64,000 nt of DNA from Anniella stebbinsi (GCA_029215795.1 JARDYH010000003.1:65108109-65172108); one strand, 5' to 3'. Counted from the stretch's first letter, positions 23,106 to 36,069 are shown. The notes: generated by a model from the letters alone, not told the origin. Numbers and translations: made by a program.

Positions 23106-24276
23106 CCAGAGTGAAAAAAATAGAGTGTATTTTGGTGAAAATGGGTGATCCTAAGAGAAATGGGTAACTAGGGTGAGTGGATCTTGTGTGCTGGGAGTAT
23201 GGGGTGTGAGAGAGAAAGTGTGTTCAGAGGGCATCCTGAACAAGAGACAGAACTGTACGTTCAAAGGAGTAGGTTTGTGTCAGAACCCCTCCCCCCCCCT
23301 TGCCATACAGGTATTCCAGTTGTTGGGCAAGTTACTCATCTTTTACTATCACTATTTCTGTGAAATGGCTGCTTCGTGACTGGCCATCCCCCCCCCCCCC
23401 CCCAGCAGCTTTGTGACTGGCTATGACCACCCTTAAGGCACCCATGTTGTGACATCACACATGAAAATTTTCAAAATTCTAAGTGTGCTACATGACCTCA
23501 AAAGGTTGCAAACTCCTGGTTTAAATCATCATAATTGAAAATATGATGAATTTCACCTTTTTCTTGCCTCAATTTCAATCATGGCATATTTATTGCTTTT
23601 GCATTTTCTCATTTGTATCTGCAATGGAGTATCTGAAAAATACTTATAAAATAATGAGAGCTAACACATTGTGGAATCTGGAAAAAGTACCTTTTTTGCA
23701 GCACAGGCTTAAACAGTTTTTAAAAACACCCACTTTATTTCTCTGGTGCATATTAGAATGTGTTGAATGGAGAATACCATCCATATACCCCTAAAGCAGG
23801 ACAAAGGCCAGTATCCATTGGTGACCACTCTGCTTCCATAATGGAGTTCCACCAACCTGCCCCATTCCAGAAATGAGCGTTTCTGCTAAATCTCCATTGC
23901 GCAAGGAGTGGGCGCTGCTTGTGCAATGGAACCGGCGGGGCTGTCCGCTCACGGAATGGAAGTAGCTGCGGGTCCTGCTCATGGATGGGCAGCATTGGAT
24001 ACTACTTTATGTATGTTTTTCTGTGGTGTAAAGGTTTATAACTGATACTTCTGGAATAATGAATATTAAAATTAAGACATAATCATACTTGTATGCGAGG
24101 ACAATTAAAATAATAAAATGTTACAAGGAACATTTGCAGTAAAAAAAATGCAGGCAAAAGATCTGTCATAAGCTAGGTACTGTATCCTCAAATTGACAGA
24201 AATAAGTAATTTAAGAAAGCAGTCTCCTGGATCTGCCCTAGCGCTAATGTTGATCTTATTATTTTTGATGTTGAAG

Positions 24277-24400
24277 AATGATATGACAACAGTACGATTA
24301 CGGTGGGAAGAAATTCTCATGCCATTGCTGAAAAAATATAAATTGAATATAACATGGGGTGATCAGGATCTTCTGAACATTATGTTTTTTCATAATCCAG
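24277..24400 (+). CDS. GXYLT1: GXYLT1 exon 4 of 6 visible
   Basis: The acceptor is 'atttttgatgttgaag' and the donor is GTAAGC at 24401. The exon is 124 bases and ends after the first base of a Glu codon completed in the next exon. It encodes NDMTTVRLRWEEILMPLLKK, followed by LNITWGDQDLLNIMFFHNP. WGDQDLLN is a conserved GT8 block near the active site. The intron before it is 2,297 bases. Confidence 0.95.
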
Positions 24401-24731
24401 GTAAGCTGCTTTTTTTCTGTTTAGAATGTAATTTGAATGACACATCTAAATATGCTCGCAAAATGTTTTATTTGAAATTAGTTTTTATCTGCTCTTTACA
24501 TTTGCGTGCTAATCAGGTTTCAGTTTGAGTCACCAAATCCTGTTTTAGGTTAAATTTGATGGCCCTTATAGGATTGCCAATATGGTGAAGCTTAAGGATA
24601 CTGTACATATGTCAGTTTGTTAAGATTTATACCACCTGTTTAATTAATATGTCCACATAGAGGGTATAAGGTTACTGCAATACCAAAAAGATACTTAGAA
24701 TTAATCACTATGTCGTTTTTTTTCTGCACAG

Positions 24732-24904
24732 AAAGCCTTTTTGTTTTTCCTTGCCAATGGAACTATCGGCCAGACCACTGTATTTATGGAAGCAATTGCC
24801 AGGAGGCTGAAAAGGAAGGAATATTCATCCTTCATGGAAATAGAGGTGTTTACCATGATGATAAACAACCAGCTTTTCGAGCTTTGTATGATACAATAAG
24901 AAAT
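24732..24904 (+). CDS. GXYLT1: GXYLT1 exon 5 of 6 visible
   Basis: The acceptor is 'tttttctgcacag' and the donor is GTAAGC at 24905. The exon is 173 bases; together with exon 4 it is exactly 99 codons. It encodes [20 protein letters not shown], then [17 protein letters not shown]. The HGNRG segment occupies the position of the C-terminal H-x-x-G-containing GT8 motif that contacts the UDP diphosphate. Cysteines in PCQWNY and DHCIYGSNC may form a disulfide. Confidence 0.96.
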
Positions 24905-25309
24905 GTAAGCATTTGAACCTCTAATTTCAGCTATGAAATAATATCTTTATTAATGCTAACTTCTAGGATTAAAAATAATTATTTGAAATCTAACTCCATC
25001 CTTTTTATATATCATCCTTTTAACTTCTCAATTAACCTTTGTATATGAGCAACCCTTCCAGTTTTAACTGTATTTCACAACAGTTATCAGTTAATATGTA
25101 AAGTGTAAATTCCAAAAACTATATTCTGAAGTTTCAGAAAACAGTGCATAAAAGATTTTAGTATCCAAGGACAACGTAAGTAAATAATTTTAGATAAGTG
25201 TTGGAAGGAAGTGAGGTTGTGGAGTTACTGAAGTTTTGCAATGTATAAACCGTAGATTCAGATGCAGAATGTTTCAAATGCATATTGGTTTCTATTATCA
25301 GAGAGGGAG

Positions 25310-25830
25310 AGAAGACAGAGGGAGGAAGAACTACATGTATTCATAATGTAGCTTTAAAATCGCTCCACTGGCTGCCAATCAGTTTCCGGGCGAAGTATAA
25401 AGTGTTGGTCATTACCTTTAAAGCCCTACATGGTTTGGGTCCAGGTTACCTGCGGGATTGCCTTCTCCTGAATAATCCGCCCTGCACACTCAGGTCCTCT
25501 GGGAAGAATTTACTCCAATCAGCCAGAACTAGGCTGACGAGTGATACCCAGAGGACCTTCTCTTCTGCTGCTCCCAGACTGTGGAATGGTCTGGCAGAGG
25601 AGATTCGACAAATTAGCAGCCTTCATGAATTTAAGAGAGCCATGAAGACTGATCTGTTCCAGCAGGCCTACCCAGATAAATTTTAAGTGTTTTATTGGTA
25701 TTTTATTGGTATATGTTAATAATGTATTGGTTTTATGTGCTTTTAATCTGTTTTGTGTATTTTATATTTGATGTTGTTCCCTGCCTTGATCCGGAGGGAG
25801 AGGCGGGTAATAAATAAATAAATAAATAAA

Positions 25831-25862
<32 letters not shown>
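25310..25862 (+). mobile_element. L2-like LINE, 3' end with ORF2 C-terminus, inside GXYLT1 intron
   Basis: The ORF in this strand reads LHWLPISFRAKYKVLVITFK, then LGPGYLRDCL, TRLTSDTQRTFSSAAPRLWN and SLHEFKRAMKTDLF. This is the conserved C-terminal region of L2/Rex-type non-LTR retrotransposons. It stops at TAA 25684-25686. A 3' UTR follows with 'ttgatccggagggagaggc' and a (TAAA)n/(TAT)n tail at 25805-25862. About 125 residues are free of stops, so this insertion is fairly young. It is 5'-truncated, as usual for LINEs, and lies in the sense orientation of GXYLT1. Confidence 0.85.
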
Positions 25863-25863
<1 letters not shown>

Positions 25864-25917
25864 CTTCAGTATTGTACCATTTGGCTGCAATCCTGGATGG
25901 ATTTAAGCTTGTTAAAA

Positions 25918-26033
25918 GTGCTCTCTAGATGTTTTGAACTAAAACTCCCAGGATTTCTGACCATTGACCATGTTGGCTGGGACTGATGGGAAGTGAAGTC
26001 CAAGACATCTTGACGACACCATGGCAAGGCAGG
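25918..26033. mobile_element. Short palindromic MITE
   Basis: The arms 'gaactaaaactcccaggat' and 'gggaagtgaagtccaagac' flank a 'gaccatgttggctgggact' centre. Same family as 17404-17532, more diverged. Confidence 0.5.
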
Positions 26034-27364
26034 TTGCTCTAGAAGAACTTAGTGTTGCATAATACTATAGTAAATGTTTGTAGCTATCAAAGCTACTCTG
26101 ATGGACCAAACTGGGGCTACCATAAGTCTTCTATTCCCATTTTATTGCTGAAATTAGTAAATTGTGCTTGGGTACTGAAAAGCTCAATTTTATTTCTCCC
26201 CAACTTATTCCTGTCTCATATCTGTATAATTTATTTACTTTAATTTGTGCAGTTTATAAATGCACATACCGGTCTTTCATGCTTGGCAGAAATGTTAAGC
26301 TTTCTTGTTCTGCAAATAAGGTTTCTAATAAACTATTTATCAGTATTTCAGCTTACTCACTGAAGTGCTGTAAAATGCAGCAATGCTGCTTATTTTAATG
26401 TTCATCCTATCTTGTATATAACCTTCAAAGATCAATAGTATATTTTAATGGTGCTTTGTTGCTTGCTGTCATATAGGTATAAAAATGAAGAAAAGTACTA
26501 TTGGGGGCCTTAGAATACACTACACCGAAAGAAAATGTGGTCTCATAAAAATACAATTTCTTTGTTCCTTTGAGTATTGCCAGAAAAAAAATTAAGAAAA
26601 GAAAATCTCTCAGCTTTATTTATGATCAGTTTTTGTTTATGCAGAAGGCACAGAGAAGATGTAGATCAATACTGACCTGATGCCAGCAAGATTAGCAAAA
26701 TTATGTTATTTTGAAATGTTAGGTTTGCATATCACTTGGTGTTTTTTTATACAGTAAAATAACCTGCAACTCTGAATTAATGACTGTTTTACTTCAGGTT
26801 TCCATTAAATACTGTGTGTGCTTGTTCATAATTCAGTTTAATGGAAGTGCCCCATCTTTTATGGTACTATAGATTACTCTTTTTGTACTGTTTCAACTCA
26901 ATAAGAGCAATATATTATTTTAAAGAATAGCATACTGAGATAATTATACACATTTCAGGCCAAAGCTACAACATGGCAGGCATGTGATCATGTAAATTAA
27001 CCCATTAATTTACATGTCTGACACTCATTTTTAGATTTGTTTGCTGAATGTTGATGTTGATCTTTTTAAAAGTTTTTTTCTTCCAGGCGAAACCATTTTG
27101 CATTAATTTAAGCTGACAGTAATTGGATGTTTTGAGTAATCAAAATATATTGCAAACTTGCCAGAGGAGGACTTTTATGTATTGCGCTCTGTATTAAGAA
27201 TATTGTCAAGTGTTTATTGCTACTAGTCTTTGTATTACCCATATTTAGCAAGACACTTTCATAGAACTGAATATTTAGTGCAACAATGGAAAGCAGTTTC
27301 AGAACTATTTCAAAAATAGTTGGAATGGCATTATTAATGCAGTGTTTCTAATTTCCTTTTCCAG

Positions 27365-27526
27365 TATTCATTCGGTGATGACCTGGTACATGCCTTGCTG
27401 CTTCCCCTTGAACTGGAACTACAAAAGACACAGCATACATACTGTGGAAGAATATACAAAGTGTTCATAAAGCAGCTAACAAAAAGCATAAGGGATATTT
27501 ATGATAGAAGATCTAAGGGGAGGTGA
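27365..27526 (+). CDS. GXYLT1: GXYLT1 terminal coding exon with stop
   Basis: The acceptor is 'tttccttttccag' and coding ends with TGA at 27524-27526. Fifty-three codons encode the C-terminal helix region: LLLPLELELQKTQHTYCGRI, then YKVFIKQLTKSIRDIYDRR, ending in a short basic tail. The length and end agree with the vertebrate protein as I remember it. The preceding intron (2,460 bases) holds an L2-type LINE and a MITE. Confidence 0.95.
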   Translation, partial: YSFGDDLVHALLLPLELELQKTQHTYCGRIYKVFIKQLTKSIRDIYDRRSKGR

Positions 27527-28090
27527 TCATCACAGGCTTTCCAAGCTTCTGAATTAATCAAGACAGATATGGGAGAATCTGTGATGCCTGTAGGATATTC
27601 ATGAAAGAAATGACATATTTTTCAAATCAGTTCTTACTTATATTTGCAGGTGTAACTCCCAGTGTGGACAAAGTGAAGATGCCGTTCATCTTGAAGATTT
27701 TTTTGCAGAAAAAAAACATGTTGCTGAGAATATTTGAAGTTCAGTTAGTACACATTTTCATTACACTGACTAAGTATTACTGAGTTTTGTATTCAGGTTT
27801 ATTTTACACAGTTCAGGTGCTTTTAAACCTGAAATGAGTCAGATAAAAATGAAGGTCTTTATACTTCAGGAATGACAGTATACTTTGTCATACCTAAACT
27901 TAAATTCTGCTAAACTGTGAATGTAGCAATAATGGAGTCAGCACTAACCTCACTTTAAAAATGTGAGAATAAGATGTTTACAAAGCTCAGAAGTAATTCT
28001 ATTTTCAAAGGAATGTGATGTGACTGATGACAATCTATATGTGCCTTTGTTTTCATCTCTTTATGTTTTAAAATATTTTGACAATCATAT

Positions 28091-28094
<4 letters not shown>

Positions 28095-28121
<27 letters not shown>
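28095..28121 (+). repeat. (TA)n microsatellite in the 3' UTR
   Basis: About 13 uninterrupted TA units lie within the predicted GXYLT1 3' UTR. Confidence 0.9.
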
Positions 28122-28950
28122 GCTGTAAACTGCACATGATAGACACAGGACTTCCACTCTAAACAGGAATACCTAGTGGAAATAGACCTAGTTTCATCTT
28201 TGGTTCATGGTATATTGCTATAAACAGAACAACTGGGATCTTAAGAGCACTGTAGGCACACTAAAGAGCTTGGCATGAGTATGTCCAGTGGGCCTTCTCC
28301 CCCTTGAACAACAGAGCCTCTTGCCAATATGGCAGGCTGAGTTTGGAAGTCCCAACAGTGCCAAAAGCAATATGCTATAAGGCATGGAGGCTGTGGTTTG
28401 GGAAGTACAAGCCCAAAGCCTCCTAGATGTACAGAACTAGCGGTTGATTCTTTGTGTCCTGGCCAACGTTATAGCATGGTTGAGCCAAAATGATATGGCT
28501 GGATTGTTTTTGCTAAGGTGGAATGTGATATATAAATGCTTATCGATATAGTTTTAATTAAATTTGAATAAGATTTTTGTATGATTTTACTAGCCATTCT
28601 GGAAGGAAAAACCATGTTGTGAAATATACTGTAGTTTATTATGAAGTATTATATTAGTATCTGAATCCTAATAGCCTAGTGCATTCTTATCATTCACCAG
28701 AATCCATTTAATTATAGAGTAATGCTATATGGAGTATTATGTTGCGGTTGTTGTTTGCTTACCAAATAGTTAATGTGTACTTGGCAACAAAGCTTTAAAA
28801 CGTTTGGCCAGAATACTGTTACTTCTACAAACCTCTGATTTCAGTGGAGCCATTGTGGCCATTCTGTTATGTGGCATGCTGGGTACAATGTATGTTTAGA
28901 AGAAAAAATGTTTGCTCTGATAATAGTAATTCCTGCAATATATTTTACTG

Positions 28951-28956
28951 AATAAA
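28951..28956 (+). terminator. Candidate polyadenylation signal AATAAA for GXYLT1
   Basis: A canonical hexamer lies 1.42 kb after the stop codon. A T-rich segment follows at 28962-28970. Similar hexamers occur by chance in AT-rich DNA, so this is a candidate only. Confidence 0.4.
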
Positions 28957-28976
28957 CTGCTGTTTTTATTATAATA

Positions 28977-30305
28977 CTTGAATTGCAGTTACACATATAC
29001 TGGGAATGAAGCTGGTAATATGTGAGCATTAATGCAGGTTGTCCAACTGGATCCTGCTTCCCTAGACACTGTAGTGTTTTGCCATAGACTATTCATCTCA
29101 GCATCCCAACAGCATTCACTCACAGCTGCTGAAAACTGTGGATTAAAAAAAAAAGTAATGCATTCTTTATTCTCCTTGCTCTAGCTGCTAGTTCTCGACA
29201 CAGGCAGCATTTAGAAAAGGCCATATCTGTACATGGTGGGATGTGCAGCTCTGCAGAATGTTGCAGTGTATCCTGTCTAACCGGAATGCTCCTCCCGTTC
29301 AGAATTTCAGCCAGCCATTCCCTCTGAATAGGGCATTTTACTCCTCCCTCATACCACCCGCACACAATTTTCTTTTCCAACTGGTACTCAACATTCTGTG
29401 GCTACTGTGCATGCTTAGTCTTCTTTGATCTGTTGCCCCCTTTAGTGTTTTATATAGTACTGGCTTCCCATGAGCATGCTGATACTTTCTTTTTTCTCAG
29501 TGGCCTTGTTTTGGATCTAAACCTACCCACTTTCACCACCGGAGTCCACTATTAGAGGGATGATAATTAACTGGTGAACATTAACCGTACATTTTCAGGT
29601 TTAAGTTCAGTTGACAAAAGGTAGCTTTAAATATTTCACATTATTCAGTTCACAAGACAGAACACAAAGCATGCTTTGCTATTTTGAAAAATAACTTGGT
29701 TATTGACGAGAAGTGAGGTATACGTTCCATTTACCATTTTTTGAATGTTGTTACTGTTATTAGTCCTAGTGAATGATGCACTAAGAATAATACTGTCTTC
29801 ATATTTTAAAAGCTGGTAGTTGGCTTACTTAGAGGCATTCCTTTATCTGTTTTGTGATTTGCTTCTGAAAATATAGATCTCAAGGTCCAGTTAAGCACAT
29901 TGATCATTAATGTGTGTTTTGACAGCTTGCTAAAAGAAAGGCTCATTTTAATACTGAAATGTGGATATAGAGGAGAATTAAAGTCTTATGAAGTCACACT
30001 ATTATTTTAGATAAATATAATGTATATATTTCAGTTTGATGCCTGCTGGCATCCATGCAAAGCATTGTTATAACTATTTTTACATAAACTGTTTTTTTCT
30101 ATTGTTCTGTTTCTTGCGTCTTTTAAGACCTATCAAGTGATTCATGTATCTCTGATACTTGCTTTATAACTTCAAGGTGTTTCAAATTCCTCCTGCTATA
30201 GAAGTCTAACCAATACCACACCTTTTAGCTCATGCACAAATATTCATGCCAATAGTGCACAATATACAACTTCAGAGGTAATATGTGTTGGCATCTTTAG
30301 TTTCA
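28977..30305. other. Intergenic (or distal 3' UTR), nothing assigned
   Basis: AT-rich sequence without recognised exons or repeats. It could belong to longer GXYLT1 transcripts. Confidence 0.35.
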
Positions 30306-30308
30306 TTT

Positions 30309-31360
30309 TCACTGGAAGTGATGGGCAAAGGCATAAAGGGAATAGTGGTAACTGACTAGTATACAAAGTTCCACAGTTGTAACCAAGATTTTTTTTTTTA
30401 GTTTTATATTAGTAACAAAATATGTACATTGTACAAATTCAACAACCATATTTCGAAGAGATACACATGCTATGAGAATGTGTTTTGCTGGTTTTGTAGG
30501 TGCATTACCATCAAATGACGTATTTGTTGACAGTACATCATGCTCCATAATTTTCTTTATTGAGTCTCCCCTTTCTTTTGTAAACTCCATATCTCTATGT
30601 GGTTGATCAATTACTTTCTTAGTTATAAGTTTGGGTGTGGTAGGCTCTGGGATTCTTTTTCTAGCAAAAGATGGTAGCTTTACTTTAGAGATTGTGTCTG
30701 ACAGCTTTTTCTTTTTTGATATAAATCTCTTCTGCCTGAGGTGCTGATACAGGTCTGAACCATACCTTAAGACATCAAGAATTCGATCCTTTATAATATT
30801 CACATACTGTTTTGTTACAAAGCTGTGAAGCCACACTGACTCAGTTACTTCATATGGATTTCCATGCTGTTGAATGAAATCTAGGAGTCATGCAACATTT
30901 TCATCAAAATGCTCACCTTTTCCCCCAGAAGCTCATGATGGGGTATATTATCACATCAATCGACTAAATCAGAATGGGTAAGCTCTCAGAATAAATTGCC
31001 TATCATCAAAACCTCAAAGTACACTAATTGCCACTCAGCAACCTAGTTACTTCTTTGCGTTTGCCCGACAATGCCTTTTGAACTTTTCTGGGACCTTTGA
31101 ATGGTTTGCTCCAACTTCATATCAAGTGCTACAGCACTTAATCTCCCCTCTTTATTCTTCACAACAAAATGTCTTTCAATGAATTTTTGGTAAAGGAAGG
31201 GGTTGTCATGCTCCAGTTTCTTTACTCTCTCCAGGTACCAACTGCCATACCATAGGTAATTGATGCAGTCAAAGTCATGAAAAATGGAAAGCAAAGACTG
31301 CACAGTTCCAGTATGCAGATTCCAGTTATCATCACAATCATCAACAATCAAGTTTTTCAC
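30309..31360 (-). pseudogene. Decayed copy of a repetitive protein family (uncharacterised, 'DMKLEQTIQRSQKSS' type)
   Basis: Read on the minus strand, the upstream part (31360 down to 31043) gives YLWYGSWYLERVKKLEHDNP, then HFVVKNKEGRLSAVALDMKL and EQTIQRSQKSSKGIVGQT. After frame breaks between about 31040 and 30850, the downstream part (30836 to 30309) gives LHSFVTKQYVNIIKDRILD, then YGSDLYQHLRQKRFISKKKK and IMEHDVLSTNTSF. I remember these blocks, in this order, from uncharacterised animal proteins that appear many times per genome. I take them as part of a mobile or amplified element. I cannot name its enzyme or class. Stop codons and frameshifts show that this copy is broken. Confidence 0.55.
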
Positions 31361-31399
31361 TAGGGAAACTATCCTGAGGAAGATTCCTAGTTCTTACAC

Positions 31400-32480
31400 A
31401 GTTCAGATTTCTCTCCACACTCCTTAAAAAAAGTTTCAAACTTTGTTCTCAGATATTCAACCTTTGAACTCCTTGACCCTGAAAACCTATAATTTGATAC
31501 CAAACACAAGATAGTAATTTCTGTGGTTGATGAAAACTAGTGACCAAAAGGAAATTGTCCGCCATTTTGAAAATAGCACCTAAAAAGCTTTCGCGCAAGA
31601 TTCAGTCTGTCTACCCAAATTATTGTGTTAATCCAATACCTCAAGATCACATATAAGCAGAGAAAATCTCTGGACCTCAAAAATTTTACGGGGTATATTG
31701 TGGGGACAGGATTAGAGACTGTAGAGCAATGGTGATGTAATAGAAAGAAAATACCTCTCACACACGTTCAAAATAAATTATAAAATGCCTTGACAGAAAA
31801 ATGACAGAAAAATGGAAGCCCCTTTAATGAGGAAAGAAAACTTTTAAGAAATTCCTGAGATTTTTGTTTTCTTACCCCCTAGAAATAAAAGGACACTTTT
31901 CAGATTTCTTTCCATATTTTCTTCATTATTTTTCATGATGGTTGCATTCCCTCTCCTCAATGCCCTAGAGTGATGGTAGGTACATGAGGCATTATGAAGG
32001 ATGCAAAATGGGGGCAAGGGTACCAATAAAGTTGAGCCCCCCCCCCAAAAAAAAAAAACCTTAGGGAGGAAAAGCCAATGGTGCTAATGGTGATGTGTAC
32101 CTGTGAGAAATTGTTGAATTTCTCTTTCCTCTGTTGAAATTCAGTGAAATTCTACCCACAAATAGGGTGGAGAATTTTGAGAGGCCATTGGTACGTGGGT
32201 CTATTATATTCCATTAGACGATTCTCTCTCAAATTACAGTTTGAGCCTTGCAAAATGAGTCTGATCCTCCATAAAAGTAGAATTGATAAAGTGGGGAGTG
32301 TAAGCATAGAACTAGGAGATTAAACACACACACATATGCACATGGTAAGATTCAATCTGGTACCAAACCAGATTTATTCTTGAGACTTGCTTCTGTGTTT
32401 TTCTTCCATAAAAGTATCTTGTATGCTTCTTTACTGTAGTTCATGCCATCTCACCCAAATACATAACAGAAGTAAGTATT
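31400..32480. other. Intergenic; possible non-coding flank of the 30.3-31.4 kb element
   Basis: A minus-strand frame at 31537-31761 shows no recognised domain. A poly-C and poly-A run lies at 32038-32059. Nothing else was assigned. Confidence 0.35.
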
Positions 32481-32660
32481 GTAAGAAGACGCCTTATACT
32501 GAATGGGATCATTGGTCCATTTAGCCCAGTATTGTCAACAGTGACTGGTAACGGCTATGCCGAATTTCAGGCAGGAATTTTTCCAGTCCTACCTGTTGAT
32601 GCTGGGAATAGAACCTAGAATCTCCTGCATGCAAAGCATGTGCTCTACTCACTGAGCCAG
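32481..32660 (-). mobile_element. tRNA-derived SINE (squamate type), minus strand
   Basis: It ends with 'gagtagagcacatgctttg' in reverse complement (A-box side) and has 'ctgggaatagaacctagaa' as the reversed B-box side. It begins with 'cgccttatactgaatggga', the reversed 3' body of a SINE that is common in lizards and snakes. The tRNA-like head faces right. Compare 37280-37480 in the opposite orientation. Confidence 0.75.
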
Positions 32661-35600
32661 TGGTCCCTCCTGTACAGTGTTCCTCACTGCCTTCTCACAC
32701 ATACGCTACTGTACTTTGTTCAAGAGCACTGCCAAACAGGAAACACATCCAGGGAGGGCAATGCTGGCTGACTGAAACCCGGAACCAGGAGCAAGATTTT
32801 GTTGCAGGTCCCAGTTATGCTTCATTCATTCGGATGATCAAGCCAAAGGAGATTTCTGGCTCAGACTCCTTCAGTGATTTCCCTGGAACAAAAAGTGTTC
32901 ATTTGCTTACATTCATCTGTGGGCCAAATTGCAGGGTTACATGACAATCAAATATTTAAGGCCTAGGAATTCCTAAATGGTAAATAGTTTGCACACAGCT
33001 CCTCAGACATTGTCCAGTGTGGTCATCATCACTACTATCACTTAGATAATGGGCAAAAGGGGGGGGAAGTACTCAATTTCACCTTTCACAAGCAATATCT
33101 TGCTGCTTTGCTTCCTCCCCAGCCACCCCCCCCCCACATCTCTTATAATTGCTACTGTATGATCAATCCATTTGGCAAATCTAACTCTGTTCCTTCTTGT
33201 CTGAAGATTTAGTAGCTCTCGTCATAGAATATGTCAGATGCTGAATCAATTAAAAGTATTTGTTTAGGGGCAGCTTCAACTAATGCCAATGCATACTAGC
33301 TCCTGGAGTCACTCAACAGATATTGAGTAGAGAAACTCTAATGCAGGCAGATTCTTGACTTCTTTCTGAATGGAACGTCTGTTTTATCAGTTGTCTAAGA
33401 TTTAAACATAAGGATTTTGGTATTTTGGCTGAACTCTTTCAGGATTTTGTTTTTATTTCCGTACTAGGTCTTGAAACTCTTAGACCTGGGAGCTCTTCTC
33501 TAACTATCCTGTCTGGCCTTTTTTCTTTTCTTCTTTCTTTTAGCTCTTAATAAGAACCCATCTCATCTCCATTTCATCCTGCTGGAGATAAGCATCATGT
33601 CCTTGTAGATATCAGTCAGTTCATGGGCTTGACTGGCCAAAACTTCTCACTTCGGTCTCTGGACTATCAAATCCCTTGTTTTACTTCTTGCTGCTCTAAG
33701 ACCCAAATAAATGGCATCATCATGGCTTTAAACACAGCCATTTCAGATACCATGATGCAAATCAGTGCATCTTCCTTCTCTTCCTCTCAGCCAATTTCCT
33801 TCCAGTCAGGGAACATAATTCCTATCTGCAGCAAAATGTAGATAGGGAGTGTGGAAAGGTGTGATCAACTGTCAGTGAGCTTGATTCTTGCTGTTCATGG
33901 CGAAAAATGCCTAACTGACAGGGACTAGCCACTTGTGTCCTGAGTAGGAGGAAGCATGAATATTGTAGTGTATGAAGGCCAGTTTGCATGTGCATATGGA
34001 CTAGCTGAATGCTAAATGGTACTGGGTTAGTTTCTATGTAGGTAAAAGGAACATATGAGCCACAAAGGTTTTACCTTAGTTAAAGCTTCAGTCGATATCT
34101 GCCTTTTTCATAATTGTAGTCTAGCTTTTGATACCAGCAAAGGATTGCTGCTAGGTCATTCGGATACAACAGTATTTAATGAAAATATAATTTTCTCTGT
34201 CCCCCATCTCCCCCCCCCCCCCGGACAACTTTTTTGGTTATTTGTAATATTCTTAGCCTTTTTTCAGCTGATTAAAATTATAAAAACCAGCTGAGATGTG
34301 CAATTTTTGAGGGTGGCCTACTGCATTTTCACTACCCTCATGTTCAGTTCTGGGGAGGTCAATTTGCGTTTCATTCTTCTTTTGGTTCATTAACATCATA
34401 TCCACATTCACATAATTATGGACTTCACTACCAAGGATTCATTTTTTCTTTTATGTTCATCCTTTATGAATCTTAATGTTCAGTCAGCCATTCGTGTACA
34501 CATCTTAACAGAGCAATTCGCGTTAAATCAATTTATATTACTTACGTTATTTTTTTTGGTAGAAATATATGGGAAAATGGATGTAGAAATTCTCTGAAAT
34601 TACAAAAACTGGTTAAATTCACAGGCCTTCAGAGCACTTTTTTAAAAAGCTTTCAAGAAAATGGAAGATATTTAATCATTTTTAGTCCTAATTTGGGAGT
34701 GTAGGAAATTAAAAATTAATTAAGCTGGATGTTTTATCTTTATATTGGTATCCTACTATGCCTCGCTGAGCAGTTGTATCTAGAGACTCGTGCTGCTTGA
34801 ATGTTGTAATCTCAAAAACTTCAATCTACTGTGTAAAAGACAGCAGGGATGGTCCCTTGTCTTCATATTTCTTTTGCATATTTAAAATGTTTCTCATCTG
34901 AGTGTCCCCCCCCCCCCAAGGTTAGCAGTTATGCTGAATGAGGACTGATTGCATATGGAAGAGGAGATAGAGAATGGTTTTCATTCTTGCTTAAAGAGTT
35001 CGGTAGGATTTTAGGTGTGTAAGTTGAGTAGATATTGTAAGCCATTTCTAAGGAGGAAATACATTTGAAATGCATAAATGTACACTTATTTAGGTGGCCT
35101 TAGAAAAATCGTATGAACGATTAGCTTCTGCTGGAACAGCCTTCTATCTGAGGAAGGACTGAAAAGTGCTTCAAGACAGAGGGTGTATTGAATTGGCACA
35201 CCTGGCACTCAAACCACACAAGGACAGTAGTGATCTGTGTGCTGATTACAGCTAAACTCAGTAGCAGACTGAGGACTAGAAGGATAAAAACTGGTAGGAC
35301 AATTGTAGCTTTTAAAAAAAAAACCTCTAAATTTAAATGAAAAACAAAACAGGGAGGGTTTTGTAGAATTAGAGGGATGAATCCAGACTTAGTCAAAGGG
35401 AGTAAATTAGTCACAACTAACTTCAGTTCCATTAATTTCAATAGGTCTACTTTAAGTCTGGATCCAAACCTTAAGAGAGAGAGAGAGAGCAGCCAAAGCG
35501 ATGGATGGATGATCCAGAGAGAAAAGAGGAGCCGGACACAGAGGGGGGTGGGGGGTGGGAGGAGCTAGAGAGATGGAAGGAAGGAGAGAGGAAAAAGGAA

Positions 35601-36069
35601 GGAAGAGGATCCAGAAAAGGAAGAAAAGAAGAAAAAAAAAAAAGAGAGAGAGAGAGAGATCCCCCCCCCCCCAAAGAACAGCCAATTTGTGGTGGTACCC
35701 AGGGCAATTTTTCAAAATGTCAGATGTGCCCACCGGGCCCAAAAATGGTGGAGACTCCCGCTTCAGTCAACTTCTATATGCGGAAAGAGAGTGGGAACCA
35801 TTTTATCCTTAGCCTCAGGCAGTAAATGTTTGAACCAACCAGCTGATCTTTGGATGAAGAGGCTATCTTAAATTATTTTTCTTGGGGGGTTTTCCCCTTC
35901 ATGTTGGCAGCTAGGCTAGAAACCTCAGTGCATTGGGGACAACAGTTGATGCCAAGTCTCAACCAGTGGTGCCAAAGACTTGGAAGTTGGCCATCGTGGA
36001 CAAATTAACACAACAAATCCATGCTTCCAACAATGCCACAGCACTTCCACTGAGTAGTCCCTAAGCTCA
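32661..36069. other. Intergenic; low-complexity tracts only
   Basis: A GA-rich block lies at 35476-35660, including (GA)n. Poly-C runs lie near 34210, 34907 and 35661. No gene or clear transposon was recognised; the frames here are short and domain-free. Confidence 0.4.

Larger units (their letters stand above)
27527..28976 (+). other. GXYLT1: GXYLT1 3' untranslated region (probable extent)
   Basis: The region directly follows the GXYLT1 stop and lacks coding potential. It contains a (TA)n tract at 28095-28121. An AATAAA hexamer at 28951 is the first canonical one that I found after the stop. Longer transcripts using distal signals are possible; the true end cannot be seen from sequence. Confidence 0.5.

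Noticed and set aside
35505..35825. Charged 106-residue frame (Glu/Arg/Lys rich)
   Set aside because: It translates a GA-rich low-complexity block. The opposite strand gives Ser/Phe/Leu runs, as expected for purine tracts.
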